Shown piece after piece: positions 44,274 to 54,449 of a stretch of 64,000 bases of DNA. Location of the stretch: contig MKSR01000036.1 of NCBI GenBank assembly GCA_001898145.1, positions 62,001-126,000 on the forward strand, in the 5' to 3' direction. The notes beneath the pieces were generated by a model. That model was given only the letters and a program-made list of their open reading frames with translations, was not told the origin of the DNA and did not search any database. Origin of the DNA: Dyadobacter sp. 50-39 (GTDB lineage Bacteria; Bacteroidota; Bacteroidia; Cytophagales; Spirosomataceae). Position numbers and translations under genes: made by a program. Positions within the stretch are counted from its first letter, which is position 1. The number at the start of each line of letters is the position of its first letter.

Positions 44274-47200
44274 ATGGTTAAACAATCAATGCGTATGAAA
44301 AGAAACTTTACAAGTATTGGCCACTGTATGATGCGTTGGGCAATGGCTGGTGCGGTGGTGACGGGTTTTACAGGGCAGGCCTATTCTATGAGGCCTTTGA
44401 ATCCGTCCATCAGGGTGATTGACAGGACAGTTTCTGGAAAGGTGACATCCGTAGAGGATAACCTTCCCGTCCCCGGGGTTTCGGTGGTACTGAAAGGAAG
44501 TAAAAGCGGTACCAACACGGATGCCGACGGTACATTCAAGATCAGCATCCCGGAAGACAATGCAGTCCTCGTGTTTTCAGCAGTAGGTTTCGTATCACAG
44601 GAAGTGGCTGTGGGGAACAGAAGTGTGGTGGATATCGTGCTGGCCAGTGACCAGAAAATATTGACGGAAGTGGTGGTTGTAGGTTATGGTACGCAAAAGA
44701 AAAGCCAGCTGACCGGTGCGATTTCGTCGGTCGGTTCGAAAGAAATCAATGAAATGCCTATTACCAACCTTGGCCAGGCTTTGCAGGGCCGTGCTGCCGG
44801 GGTGGATGTGACGCAATCGGGTTCCAAGCCCGGAACCGTACCCAAGATCCTGATCCGCGGCCGCCGATCGTTCAATGCCGGCAATGATCCTTTGTATGTG
44901 GTGGATGGTATCCCGCTGGCAGGTGGATACGAAGATATGAACCCCAACGACATCCAGTCGATGGAGGTATTGAAAGATGCGACCGCAACGGCGATCTACG
45001 GTTCACGCGGCGCGAACGGCGTTGTGATCGTAACGACCAAGCGGGGAGGCCAGAAAGGTAAAACGACGGTCAGCTACGACGGTTACGTGGGTGTTTCCAA
45101 AGCGCTCGATAAGGTGAAACTGTTCAGCGGCCCCGAGTTTGCCGAGTTCGTACGCGAGGCATACCGTGCAACTGGCGGCTACAAGGACGCAGCCGGCAAT
45201 GCGATCCCGACCGGCGTGATCAATGCCGAAGCGGATGCGAAAGTGGCGGTTTTGGGAGGTGACCCTAACGTGGCGAAAGGTATCGCCAACGGTACCAGCA
45301 CCGACTGGCAGGACCTTGTGGTGGGCACAGGTGTGATGCAGAACCACTCGGTGGGTATCCAGGGCGGAAGCGACCGTACCCAATTCTACATTTCGGGCGG
45401 TTATTTCCGGGATAAGGGTGTAGTGAAAGAAGCCAATTTTACCCGTTTCTCGCTGCGTGCCAACATCGACCACAACGTCAACAAATGGCTGAAAGTAGGG
45501 CTCTCGTCTTATATGATGAACAGCATCCGCAATGGTGAAAACCTGAATACCTACGGGATGACGATCAACCAGAACCCGCTGGCGGTGCCATACGACGAAA
45601 ACGGCAAACTGATTTTCTCGCCTACCAACGACGCATTGCTTACCAACCCGCTCGCGGAGCTGGTGAAGGGCGCGCAGATTGACCAGTTGAAGCGCTACCG
45701 CATTTTCAACAGCCTTTATACGGAGTTCAATATTCTGCCGGGTTTGAAATACCGCGTGAACTTCGGTCCCGACTTCACCATTACCCGTTACGGACGTTTC
45801 ATCGGTGCGATGACCAATGCCAGAAAAGGGGGCGATGCACAAGCCAGCACCGGCAATGCAATCGGTTTCAACTGGACATTGGAAAACATTGTCAACTATA
45901 CCAAAACGTTCGGAGGCAAGCATAACCTGAACGTGACATTGCTCCACTCTATCCAGCGCGACCGTGCGGAAGCATACACTTCTTCGGTACAGGGTGTTCC
46001 TGTTGAGACGCAGTCGTTCTACAACCTGGGTGCGGCTACCACCGTATTCTCTCCCGGAAGCGGGCTGGTGGAATGGACGATCAACTCGTACATGGGACGT
46101 TTGAACTACGATTATAATGACAAATACCTGGTTACATTGACAATGCGCCGTGATGGTTCCAGCCGTTTCGGTGAAAACAGCAAGTATGGTAACTTCCCGG
46201 GTATCGCAGTAGGCTGGAATATCGGTAACGAAGATTTCCTCAAAGGCGTTAGCTGGATCGATCTCCTTAAAGTACGTGCAGGATGGGGTAAAGTGGGTAA
46301 CACCGGTTTGGCCCCATATCAAACCCAGGCTTTCCTCGGCCGCACCAGCTACGCATGGAACACCACACCGGCATACGGCTATCGGCCCGGAACCATCGGA
46401 AATGCAGACTTGCGCTGGGAATCATCTGCTACTTCCAACGTAGGTCTTGATTTCAGCCTTGTTCACGGACGCGTACAAGGTTCATTGGAATTCTATCAAA
46501 CCAACACAACCGCATTGCTTTTGTCTGACCAGCTGCCTGGATCGATCGGTTTCAACGCTGTAACCCGTAACGTGGGCGAGACCCGCAACCGCGGTATCGA
46601 GTTGGGCGTGACTACTACAAACGTCACTACCGGCAACGGTTTCAAATGGACAACCGATCTCACATTTACGAAAAACACCGAGGCGATCTTGTCGCTTTAT
46701 AATGGAAAGGTCGATGACCTGGGTAACGGCTGGTTCATTGGCCGTCCGTTGAGCACGGTTTACGATTACAGAAAAATCGGTATCTGGCAAACCAACGAAG
46801 CCGACGCTGCAAAAGCAGTGAACAGCGAAGTGGGCCAGATCAAGCTGAAAGACATTGACGGCGATGGCAAAATCAATGCAAACGACCGCGAGATCATCGG
46901 CTCAGACGTTCCTGATTTCAGCGCAGGTATCACCAACCGTTTCAATTTCAAGGGTTTCGACTTTTCATTCTTCTTCTTTGCCCGTGTAGGTAACCTGATC
47001 CGCAGCGAGTTCCACAGAAACAACAATGCGCTCGCAGGACGCTATCAGCAAATGAAAGTGGACTACTGGACGCCAAACAATCCGACCAACGAATTCCCGC
47101 GCCCGAAAAGCAACCAGGAGTTCCCGGTTTACGGCAGCACGCTTACTTACTTCGACGGTACATTTGTGAAGTTGAGAAACGTGAACGTAGGATACACATT

Positions 47201-47396
47201 TACACCGGAACTGTCGAAAAAACTGGGAATGGAATCACTCCGCTTGTATTCGAGCATCCAGCAGCCGTTCATCTGGGCTAAATACCGCAGCAAATACAAC
47301 GGTGTTGACCCTGAAACTACCGGCCTGGCCGCAGGTGGTACGGGTATAACCCCTGCTACAATGGTGATCACATTCGGCTTGAACGCGAAATTCTAA
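44274..47396 (+). CDS. SusC/RagA TonB-dependent receptor (second locus)
   Basis: A receptor of about 1040 residues; the start is taken at ATG 44274, with ATGs at 44289 and 44295 as alternatives. No STN domain. The CarboxypepD_reg-like domain starts TVSGKVTSVEDNLPVPGVSVVLKG, followed by the TonB-box region ILTEVVVVGYGTQKKSQLTGA. The plug contains DPLYVVDGIPLAGGYEDMNPNDIQSMEVLKDATATAIYGSRGANGVVIVTTKRGG, and the barrel ends ATMVITFGLNAKF. Codon choice (many CGT, GGT, AAC) is more biased than in its neighbours, suggesting high expression. It is paired with the SusD 35 bp downstream; there is no sigma-FecR gene for it, so control probably acts on the palindrome-rich leader. Confidence 0.96.
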   Translation: MVKQSMRMKRNFTSIGHCMMRWAMAGAVVTGFTGQAYSMRPLNPSIRVIDRTVSGKVTSVEDNLPVPGVSVVLKGSKSGTNTDADGTFKISIPEDNAVLVFSAVGFVSQEVAVGNRSVVDIVLASDQKILTEVVVVGYGTQKKSQLTGAISSVGSKEINEMPITNLGQALQGRAAGVDVTQSGSKPGTVPKILIRGRRSFNAGNDPLYVVDGIPLAGGYEDMNPNDIQSMEVLKDATATAIYGSRGANGVVIVTTKRGGQKGKTTVSYDGYVGVSKALDKVKLFSGPEFAEFVREAYRATGGYKDAAGNAIPTGVINAEADAKVAVLGGDPNVAKGIANGTSTDWQDLVVGTGVMQNHSVGIQGGSDRTQFYISGGYFRDKGVVKEANFTRFSLRANIDHNVNKWLKVGLSSYMMNSIRNGENLNTYGMTINQNPLAVPYDENGKLIFSPTNDALLTNPLAELVKGAQIDQLKRYRIFNSLYTEFNILPGLKYRVNFGPDFTITRYGRFIGAMTNARKGGDAQASTGNAIGFNWTLENIVNYTKTFGGKHNLNVTLLHSIQRDRAEAYTSSVQGVPVETQSFYNLGAATTVFSPGSGLVEWTINSYMGRLNYDYNDKYLVTLTMRRDGSSRFGENSKYGNFPGIAVGWNIGNEDFLKGVSWIDLLKVRAGWGKVGNTGLAPYQTQAFLGRTSYAWNTTPAYGYRPGTIGNADLRWESSATSNVGLDFSLVHGRVQGSLEFYQTNTTALLLSDQLPGSIGFNAVTRNVGETRNRGIELGVTTTNVTTGNGFKWTTDLTFTKNTEAILSLYNGKVDDLGNGWFIGRPLSTVYDYRKIGIWQTNEADAAKAVNSEVGQIKLKDIDGDGKINANDREIIGSDVPDFSAGITNRFNFKGFDFSFFFFARVGNLIRSEFHRNNNALAGRYQQMKVDYWTPNNPTNEFPRPKSNQEFPVYGSTLTYFDGTFVKLRNVNVGYTFTPELSKKLGMESLRLYSSIQQPFIWAKYRSKYNGVDPETTGLAAGGTGITPATMVITFGLNAKF

Positions 47397-47431
47397 CGGC
47401 CTGGTTTTGAAATTTTAAAAGATACTGACAA

Positions 47432-49099
47432 ATGAAAAATATAAGAAAATCGATTGTGGTGTGTGGCATGGCGGCGCTGATGCTTGCCGGGCAGGGGTGT
47501 AAGGATGTGCTGGACGAGAACATCATCTCCGGTGTAGGCAACGACTACCTGAATACCGCCAAAGGTTTCGAAGATGGTGTGAAGGCTGCCTATTCGTCGC
47601 TCCGCTTCTACTATGCAACCCAGCAAGGGCTCACGATGAGTGAATTCGGTACCGATATTTATGCAACCGGTGCAGACGGCGGATACAAAGGTTTCCATTT
47701 TTACGATGGCCAGCTGAACCCGACCGTTGACTACCTGGCTACAACCTGGGATGAGCTCTACAAAGGGATCAATACCTGTAACGCGGTGATCGAGCGTGCC
47801 GCGAATGTGACGGGCCTAGCCGATAACATCAAAAAACTGCGTGTGGCCGAAGCCAAATTCCTGCGTGGGCATTACTATTATATCCTGCACCAGCAATACG
47901 GCGGCGTGGACCTTCGCCTGACCGAAACCATGGTTCCGACCAAGGATACGAAACGGGCGAGCGATGCTGAAATGTACGCGGCGATTATCAAGGACCTTAG
48001 CGAAGCCGTGACCGATCTTGAAGCCAAAGCGCAATCGAGCGACTATGGCCGTGCTACGAAGCCGCATGCGCAGGCACTGCTGGCGAAGGTGTACCTGGCA
48101 AAAGCCTATTCCAGTGAAAAGGCAGCAGACGATTTTACCAAAGCTGCCGACCTGCTGAAAGAGGTTTCTACCAAATATGGCTACAAACTGCTCGATGATT
48201 TCTCCGCTGTGTTCGATGAAAACAACCAGAATCACTCGGAGGTAGTATTTGCCGTGCAGTATACATCCGACGCATTGACAAACGGAACCGGTAACAGCTT
48301 GCACCTTTATTTCGGGATGCAGTATGACGTGCAGCCGGGTATGAAGCGTGATACTTACTGGGGACGACCATTCAAACGTCTGAGACCGACTGAGTATCTG
48401 CTCAATACCGTGTTCGCTGACCGTGTAAACGACTCGCGTTACAAGAAAACTTTCCGTGATACCTGGCTTTCCAATAACCCTGGTACGTACAATGCAGCAT
48501 CCTTCGATGACTCGAAAACGAAAGTGACGTTTGCATCAGGTGATACGGCCATCTTCATTCCGGGTTATGAAATGACGAAAGAGGTGCGTGCAACCAAAAA
48601 ATACCAGGTGTTGGTGCCCAGCAAGTATTCGGAGGCGTTGTTCCCTACATTGCAGAAGTTCTTCGATTCGAAACGTCCTGATATGACCTACGAACCAGGC
48701 AGCCGCGATTATTATGTGGTGCGTTTGGCAGACGTGTACCTGATGCTGGCCGAAGCATTGTTGCAATCGGGTGACAAGGCGGGCGCTGCGGAGGCGATCA
48801 ACATGGTGAGATACCGCGCAGGCTGGCCCGGCAAGAAGGACAAAATGCTTATCGATGCGAAAGACCTTACGATGGAAACCATTATCGAAGAGCGCGCCAG
48901 GGAGCTGGCCGGTGAGCAAACCCGCTGGCTGGACCTGAAACGCTGGGGACTGCTTGTGGATAGGGTGAAAAAATACAACCCGCAAGCCTCGGCTATCCAG
49001 GCATATCACGCATTGCGTCCTATTCCTCAGACCCAGATCGACCGGAGCGCGAAAACAACCGACGGAAAGTCGGTGTTCCCGCAGAACCCCGGATACTGA
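47432..49099 (+). CDS. SusD/RagB lipoprotein (second locus)
   Basis: A 555-residue lipoprotein, lipobox ending at C in MLAGQGCKDVLDENII. Core helices include LRVAEAKFLRGHYYYILHQQYGGVDLRL and ALLAKVYLAKAYSS. The RagB part has YYVVRLADVYLMLAEALLQSGD, AINMVRYRAGWPG, IIEERARELAGEQTRWLDLKRWG and ends YHALRPIPQTQIDRSAKTTDGKSVFPQNPGY. It is the partner of the SusC upstream, and a terminator follows at 49127. The pair has no enzyme or regulator gene attached. Confidence 0.97.
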   Translation: MKNIRKSIVVCGMAALMLAGQGCKDVLDENIISGVGNDYLNTAKGFEDGVKAAYSSLRFYYATQQGLTMSEFGTDIYATGADGGYKGFHFYDGQLNPTVDYLATTWDELYKGINTCNAVIERAANVTGLADNIKKLRVAEAKFLRGHYYYILHQQYGGVDLRLTETMVPTKDTKRASDAEMYAAIIKDLSEAVTDLEAKAQSSDYGRATKPHAQALLAKVYLAKAYSSEKAADDFTKAADLLKEVSTKYGYKLLDDFSAVFDENNQNHSEVVFAVQYTSDALTNGTGNSLHLYFGMQYDVQPGMKRDTYWGRPFKRLRPTEYLLNTVFADRVNDSRYKKTFRDTWLSNNPGTYNAASFDDSKTKVTFASGDTAIFIPGYEMTKEVRATKKYQVLVPSKYSEALFPTLQKFFDSKRPDMTYEPGSRDYYVVRLADVYLMLAEALLQSGDKAGAAEAINMVRYRAGWPGKKDKMLIDAKDLTMETIIEERARELAGEQTRWLDLKRWGLLVDRVKKYNPQASAIQAYHALRPIPQTQIDRSAKTTDGKSVFPQNPGY

Positions 49100-49126
49100 T
49101 CGGTTCCCTACGGGATAAATACATCA

Positions 49127-49158
49127 GGATGGCTGCCATGTGCGGCCATCCTTTTTTG
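49127..49158 (+). terminator. Rho-independent terminator
   Basis: GGATGGC (49127-49133) pairs with GCCATCC (49145-49151), followed by a T-run. It ends the second SusC/SusD unit. Confidence 0.9.
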
Positions 49159-49187
49159 TTTTGGTAAGCAAAAAGACCAAAAATATT

Positions 49188-49284
49188 GCCGGAGAATAAT
49201 TGGTATTATCCGGCTAAAAACTAGGACAGTTTACTGGCAGGAACAGGCTGGAATGGGTGGCGTCAGGGTGGTATATTTCACCCT
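49188..49284. promoter_or_regulatory. Two inverted repeats upstream of the third-locus SusC
   Basis: GCCGGAGAATA (49188-49198) is the reverse complement, with one mismatch, of TATTATCCGGC (49204-49214). Further down, AGGGTG (49265-49270) and CACCCT (49279-49284) flank TATATTTC, a near-match to the -7 consensus TAnnTTTG, 26 bp before the SusC start. The second repeat could be an operator laid over the promoter. Confidence 0.45.
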
Positions 49285-49309
49285 AAACATCATCTTAATT
49301 CACTGACCT

Positions 49310-52300
49310 ATGCACATCACAAAAGGATTTTTAGCCTCTTTGCGGCGCATAAGCGGGGTATGCATATGTGCGATATGCCTGCACCCGCCAGTGCCCGCCA
49401 GTGTCGTCGCGAGTGCGCGCGCAAGCGTTGGACATGTAGTACAAGCCGATAGGACTATCACCGGCACGGTCGTGTCCAGGGAAGGAAATACATCCCTTCC
49501 GGGTGTAACAGTAGTCGTTAAGGGAACGAACCAGGGCACCACCACGGATGCCGATGGCAAGTTCTCCATCGAAATCACCGGTAATGCGGCCGTGCTGGTA
49601 TTTTCGGCCGTCGGCTACGTGACGCAGGAGCGTGAAACGGGCAATGCCAGCATGCTGGATATTTCGCTGGTAACCGACCAGAAGACACTCAATGAAGTGG
49701 TGGTAGTCGGGTATGGCACGCAAAAGAAGCGCGACCTCACCGGTGCCGTATCCCAGGTAAATGCCACCCGCCTCGAAAATGAAAACCCGCAGTCGGTGCA
49801 GGACGTGCTGCGTGGAAATGTGCCGGGGATGAACGTAGGGTTTTCGACCTCCGCCAAAGGTGGGGGAAGTGTTTCGGTGCGGGGGCAGAACTCTATCAAT
49901 GCGGGTTCCTCACCGTTGATCGTATTGGACGGTACTATTTACTACGGCGGCCTGGAAGATATCAATCCCAATGATATCGAGACGATCGATGTGCTGAAAG
50001 ACGCCAGCTCTTCCGCGGTGTTCGGTGCCAAGGCAGCCAGCGGCGTTATTTTGATTACTACCAAAAAAGGCAAGGAAGGCAAGCCGGTGATCAACATCAA
50101 CAGCAATTTCGGTTTTGCGGAAGTGGCTAAAAACCAGCCCGTACTAAGCCCGCAAGGCTTCATCACGTGGCGGCAGGAAGTAATGCGGAATATCAATGCC
50201 ACAGCCGAACCCGCCCGTTTTGCCGACCCGAACCACCTTCCGGCGGGTGTCACGCTCGATGAATGGCTTGCTTTTGACGGCTCCAAAGGCGACCCTACCA
50301 CCGTGTGGCTGCAACGTCTCGGAATGCAGCCTGCCGAAATCCAGAATTACAAGGACGGTAAAAGCGTGGACTGGTATTCCAAAGTATTCCAAAAAGGCTT
50401 CCGCCAGGACCACACCGTAAGCCTCTCGGGACGAAACGAGCGGATCTCTTACTACATGTCATTGGGATACCTTAATAATGAGGGCATCGTCGTAGGGGAC
50501 AAGTACAGCACGGTCCGGGCACGCCTGAACCTGGAAGGCAAGGTGAACAAATACTTGTCGGTAGGGATGAACACCCAGTTTGCCCGGCGGGATGAGAGCC
50601 AGGTTCCGGTCAACTACGATCTGGCACGCGTCCTTTCCCCCTGGGGCTCCGAGTTCGATGCAAATGGTAACTACTCGTGGCGGCCTAATGGCGAAGCAAG
50701 CGGAGGAAACCATCCCTACTATGCGCCGAGTTTCACCAAACGCGACCAGGGAGCCCAGACGCTGAATTCGGTGCTCTTCGCAAAAGTGAGCCTGCCTTTC
50801 GGATTCACCTATCAAATCAATTTTACCCCCCGTTTCGACTATACACACCGCTATAATGCAGAATCGGCCAAGCACGCCGAATGGGCTGCCGAAGGAGGCC
50901 GCGCCTCCCGCAAGGACTCCACGGTTTTCAACTGGCAGGTCGACAATATCCTGAAATGGAATAAAACCATCGCCGGAAAACATCAGATCGACCTTACTTT
51001 CCTTGCCAACGCCGAGCGTTTCAGAAGCTGGCGCGACAGTATTTCCAACAAAGGTTTTGCCCCCACGGATGTTTTGGGATACCACAATATCCAGGCGGGC
51101 GGATTGCCGGTAGTGTATACCGACGACCAGACCAGCACCGCCGACGCTTTGATGGCCCGGCTTTTCTATTCATTCAAAGATAAATACATGTTAACACTGT
51201 CGAGCCGGCGGGATGGTTACTCCGCATTCGGGCAGAAGAACCCGCGGGCTGTATTTTCGTCTGCGGCGTTAGGCTGGGTGTTTACGGATGAAGGTTTTCT
51301 GCATTCCAAATGGTTGAGTTACGGAAAGCTACGGGTTTCGTATGGTAACAACGGTAACCGCGACATTCCGCGTTACGATGCCCTCGCTGACCTCGCGAGC
51401 GGCAAATACCTGCACGTGAAGCCCGACGGCACCGTATACCAGGTGAGCCAGCTGTACGTAAGCCGAATGGCCAACCCGAATTTGAAATGGGAGAAAACGA
51501 ATGCATTGAATGTGGGCCTTGACTTTGCATTGTTCAACAATGTGGTGGATGGCAGTATCGAAGTTTACAAGTCGACTACGAAGGATCTTCTCGTGAAACG
51601 GGCCTTGCCGAATGTCCTGGGTTTTGACAATGTTTGGGATAACCTCGGCGAAGTACAGAACAAAGGGCTGGAAATGAGTTTGAACACCAACAATATGCGC
51701 CGCGAAAATTTCACATGGCGCAGTACATTCAACTTCCAGCTCAACCGCAACAAGATCGTGCATTTGTACGGCAACATGGTCGATATTAAAGACAGCAATG
51801 GTAAGGTAACCGGCCGCAGGGAGGCGGACGATGTGACAAACCGCTGGTTTATCGGCCATGCGCTTGATGAAATTTGGAACTACCGCATCCTGGGCGTATG
51901 GCAAAAAGAAGAGGAGGCCGAAGCTGCCAAGTACGGCGTGAAACCGGGCGACTTCAAATTGAAAGACGTGAATGGGGACGGCAAGTTTACCAACGACGAC
52001 AAGGAGTTTCTCGGGTACACATCCCCGCGCTTCCGCTGGACATTCCGGAATGAGTTCAAGCTGTTCAAAAGCCTGGATGTTTCATTCATGATCTATTCCT
52101 ACTGGGGACAAAAGGGCACGTTCAACCAGATGAAGAACCGCGACGGGTTCGTGGACCGCACCAGCTCTTATGTATTCCCTTACTGGACGGAGCAAAACCG
52201 CCAGAATGAATGGGCGAGGCTCTATTCCAGCGAAGGCTCGGCGACCGGGTACGCCGTTTACCGGAGCAAATCGTTCGTGAGATTTGAAAACCTGTCGGTG

Positions 52301-52507
52301 GCTTACACCGTTCCGAAGGTGGCTTCGCAAAAGGTCGGTGTACAAAACCTGCGTATTTACGGCAGCGTCCGCAACATTGGTTTTTGGGCACCGCAATGGA
52401 ACTTCTGGGACCCTGAGAACGGAACAAACGGAACTACCAACAGCAGCATTGCTACGTCTGTTCCCAGCCCGCGCATCTACACCATCGGGCTGGATATCAC
52501 CCTGTAA
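49310..52507 (+). CDS. SusC/RagA TonB-dependent receptor (third locus)
   Basis: A 1065-residue receptor without STN. The CarboxypepD_reg-like domain begins ITGTVVSREGNTSLPGVTVVVKG, followed by TLNEVVVVGYGTQKKRDLTGA. The plug reads SPLIVLDGTIYYGGLEDINPNDIETIDVLKDASSSAVFGAKAASGVILITTKKG, with TIYYGG where most SusC have IP. The barrel ends IYTIGLDITL. The signal sequence is unusual, with cysteines (GVCICAICLHPPVPASVVASARA). It forms an import complex with the SusD 28 bp downstream and probably feeds the 3-keto-sugar enzyme set that follows. Confidence 0.96.
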   Translation: MHITKGFLASLRRISGVCICAICLHPPVPASVVASARASVGHVVQADRTITGTVVSREGNTSLPGVTVVVKGTNQGTTTDADGKFSIEITGNAAVLVFSAVGYVTQERETGNASMLDISLVTDQKTLNEVVVVGYGTQKKRDLTGAVSQVNATRLENENPQSVQDVLRGNVPGMNVGFSTSAKGGGSVSVRGQNSINAGSSPLIVLDGTIYYGGLEDINPNDIETIDVLKDASSSAVFGAKAASGVILITTKKGKEGKPVININSNFGFAEVAKNQPVLSPQGFITWRQEVMRNINATAEPARFADPNHLPAGVTLDEWLAFDGSKGDPTTVWLQRLGMQPAEIQNYKDGKSVDWYSKVFQKGFRQDHTVSLSGRNERISYYMSLGYLNNEGIVVGDKYSTVRARLNLEGKVNKYLSVGMNTQFARRDESQVPVNYDLARVLSPWGSEFDANGNYSWRPNGEASGGNHPYYAPSFTKRDQGAQTLNSVLFAKVSLPFGFTYQINFTPRFDYTHRYNAESAKHAEWAAEGGRASRKDSTVFNWQVDNILKWNKTIAGKHQIDLTFLANAERFRSWRDSISNKGFAPTDVLGYHNIQAGGLPVVYTDDQTSTADALMARLFYSFKDKYMLTLSSRRDGYSAFGQKNPRAVFSSAALGWVFTDEGFLHSKWLSYGKLRVSYGNNGNRDIPRYDALADLASGKYLHVKPDGTVYQVSQLYVSRMANPNLKWEKTNALNVGLDFALFNNVVDGSIEVYKSTTKDLLVKRALPNVLGFDNVWDNLGEVQNKGLEMSLNTNNMRRENFTWRSTFNFQLNRNKIVHLYGNMVDIKDSNGKVTGRREADDVTNRWFIGHALDEIWNYRILGVWQKEEEAEAAKYGVKPGDFKLKDVNGDGKFTNDDKEFLGYTSPRFRWTFRNEFKLFKSLDVSFMIYSYWGQKGTFNQMKNRDGFVDRTSSYVFPYWTEQNRQNEWARLYSSEGSATGYAVYRSKSFVRFENLSVAYTVPKVASQKVGVQNLRIYGSVRNIGFWAPQWNFWDPENGTNGTTNSSIATSVPSPRIYTIGLDITL

Positions 52508-52535
52508 TCACTCACACACATAAACTGCACGGACT

Positions 52536-54362
52536 ATGTTTAACCATACATTGAAATATTTACTTGCCTGCGGCCTGTTGGGCGCAGGAGCGGCGATCAC
52601 CTCCTGCAAGGAAACCTGGCTGAAACCCGAACCACTTTCTTTTTACGAGCCGGACCTGACATTCAAAGACCTGGGCGGGTTGAAAGCCACGCTAGTGGCG
52701 TGCGAGCGCAACCTGCGCCTGGAATGGTACGGCGACGCTATGCCGATGATCACGGAGTCCATCTTTTCGGATATTGCCGTGGAGGGAACAACGGACAAAT
52801 CGGGGCCTGCGCAGAACCTGAACCTGCTCATTACGCCCGATGCTCAGCTGAACCATATTGATTACAACCGCATAGGCTGGTATTGGCTTGAAGGTTACAA
52901 GGGGATTAAGTATGCGAACACGGCCATTTCCCGCATTGATTTACCCACCTACAAAAACGAGCAGGAAAAAAACGAGCTGCTGGGCGCCGCTTATTTCCAC
53001 CGTGCGGCACGTTATTACCGGCTCACGCAGCAATTCGGGGATGTGCCATTGATTTTGAAGGAAATTAACGGTCCGAAGCTTGATTTTCAATCGACAAAAC
53101 GCGAGGTAATCCTTAAAAAAATGAAGGAAGATCTCGAATTTGCCGAGCAGTGGGTGCCTGCCGTAACAGACAAGGGAATGGTGAACAAAGGCTCGGTGAG
53201 CCATTTGCTGACCAAAGTCAATCTGGCGCTGGGGTTGTTTGACGATGCGATCAAATCGGCCACGAATGTGATCGACGGGGGCACGCATAAGCTAATGACC
53301 TCGCGCTTTGGTGTGAATGCAGGCGACGCCTCGCGCAACGTGATATGGGATTTGCACCGGCCTCAGAACAAGGCCATCGCTGCCAATACGGAAGGACTGA
53401 TGCTGGTGATCGACCGGCTGAATATCGAGGGCAACGTCGAGGGCGGTATGCTCATCATGCGCAACGCGGTGCCTCTTTGGTTTAATAATATCAATACGCC
53501 TAATGGGAAACGGGGCACGATTGATACCTATGGCATCGAGATCGATCAGGTTGTCAAGTACGGCCGCGGGATCGGACGTTTACGCCCCACGGATTATTCG
53601 CAGAACCAGATTTGGGACGATAAAAATGACCTGCGGCATGCGCCCGGCAATTGGACACGCATGGAGGATATTTTGTACAACAATCCTGCATTAAAGGGCG
53701 AAGACAGTTATTATGGTAAAAACCTGCAACTCAAAAATGCGGAAGGCGTCGTGCTGACCATCGATACCATCCGGAACTGGTTTGATTGGCCGAACTACAA
53801 ACTATTCGTCGACGACCCGTTGCGCGTGCAGCCCCAGGGTGGTAATTCGGATTGGTACGTTTTCCGGCTCGCTGAAACCTACCTCCTGCGCGCCGAAGCT
53901 TACGCGTGGAAAGGGGACCTGGCAAAAGCAGCCGATGATATCAATGCCGTGCGGGCCCGGGCCAATTGCGCCCCGCTTGCGGCCGGTAAAATCAATATCG
54001 GTACCATCCTGGACGAACGGGCACGTGAGCTCTATTTTGAAGAGCCGCGCAAAACCGAACTAACGCGCATTGCCTACCTTTTCGCACAGACCGGTAAGCC
54101 CGCGCCCAACGGCAAGACGTACAGCCTGGATAAGTTTTCCGATGACAACTACTTTTACGACCGGGTGATGGAGAAAAATGATTTTTATAACAAAGGGGTC
54201 AAAACAAGGCACGCCGATGAATATACCATGAGCCCATACCACGTACTTTGGCCGATTCCACAGTCGGCGATCGACGGTAATACCCAAGGGAGGATCAATC
54301 AGAACAAGGGTTACGCGGGGTATGAGAAGAATGTGCCGCCGCTGACAGAAATCCCGAAATAA
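52536..54362 (+). CDS. SusD/RagB lipoprotein (third locus)
   Basis: A 608-residue lipoprotein, lipobox ending at C in [18 protein letters not shown]. Core: [25 protein letters not shown]. RagB part: [61 protein letters not shown] and the end [29 protein letters not shown]. It is the partner of the SusC upstream. A strong hairpin terminator follows at 54367, separating transport from the enzyme genes, although read-through is possible. Confidence 0.96.
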   Translation: MFNHTLKYLLACGLLGAGAAITSCKETWLKPEPLSFYEPDLTFKDLGGLKATLVACERNLRLEWYGDAMPMITESIFSDIAVEGTTDKSGPAQNLNLLITPDAQLNHIDYNRIGWYWLEGYKGIKYANTAISRIDLPTYKNEQEKNELLGAAYFHRAARYYRLTQQFGDVPLILKEINGPKLDFQSTKREVILKKMKEDLEFAEQWVPAVTDKGMVNKGSVSHLLTKVNLALGLFDDAIKSATNVIDGGTHKLMTSRFGVNAGDASRNVIWDLHRPQNKAIAANTEGLMLVIDRLNIEGNVEGGMLIMRNAVPLWFNNINTPNGKRGTIDTYGIEIDQVVKYGRGIGRLRPTDYSQNQIWDDKNDLRHAPGNWTRMEDILYNNPALKGEDSYYGKNLQLKNAEGVVLTIDTIRNWFDWPNYKLFVDDPLRVQPQGGNSDWYVFRLAETYLLRAEAYAWKGDLAKAADDINAVRARANCAPLAAGKINIGTILDERARELYFEEPRKTELTRIAYLFAQTGKPAPNGKTYSLDKFSDDNYFYDRVMEKNDFYNKGVKTRHADEYTMSPYHVLWPIPQSAIDGNTQGRINQNKGYAGYEKNVPPLTEIPK

Positions 54363-54366
54363 ATTT

Positions 54367-54406
54367 ACCAGCAATGGCCCGTAGATAGCGGGTCATTGCT
54401 GGTTTA
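54367..54406 (+). terminator. Rho-independent terminator
   Basis: ACCAGCAATG (54367-54376) pairs perfectly with CATTGCTGGT (54394-54403), with a further CCCG/CGGG inside, then TTT. Confidence 0.85.
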
Positions 54407-54449
54407 TATCGTCTGGGAGTTACGGATTTTACACTAATCTAAACCTGAA

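Noticed and set aside
45003-46322. 439-codon minus-strand open frame opposite the third SusC
   Set aside because: Antisense shadow with no family resemblance.
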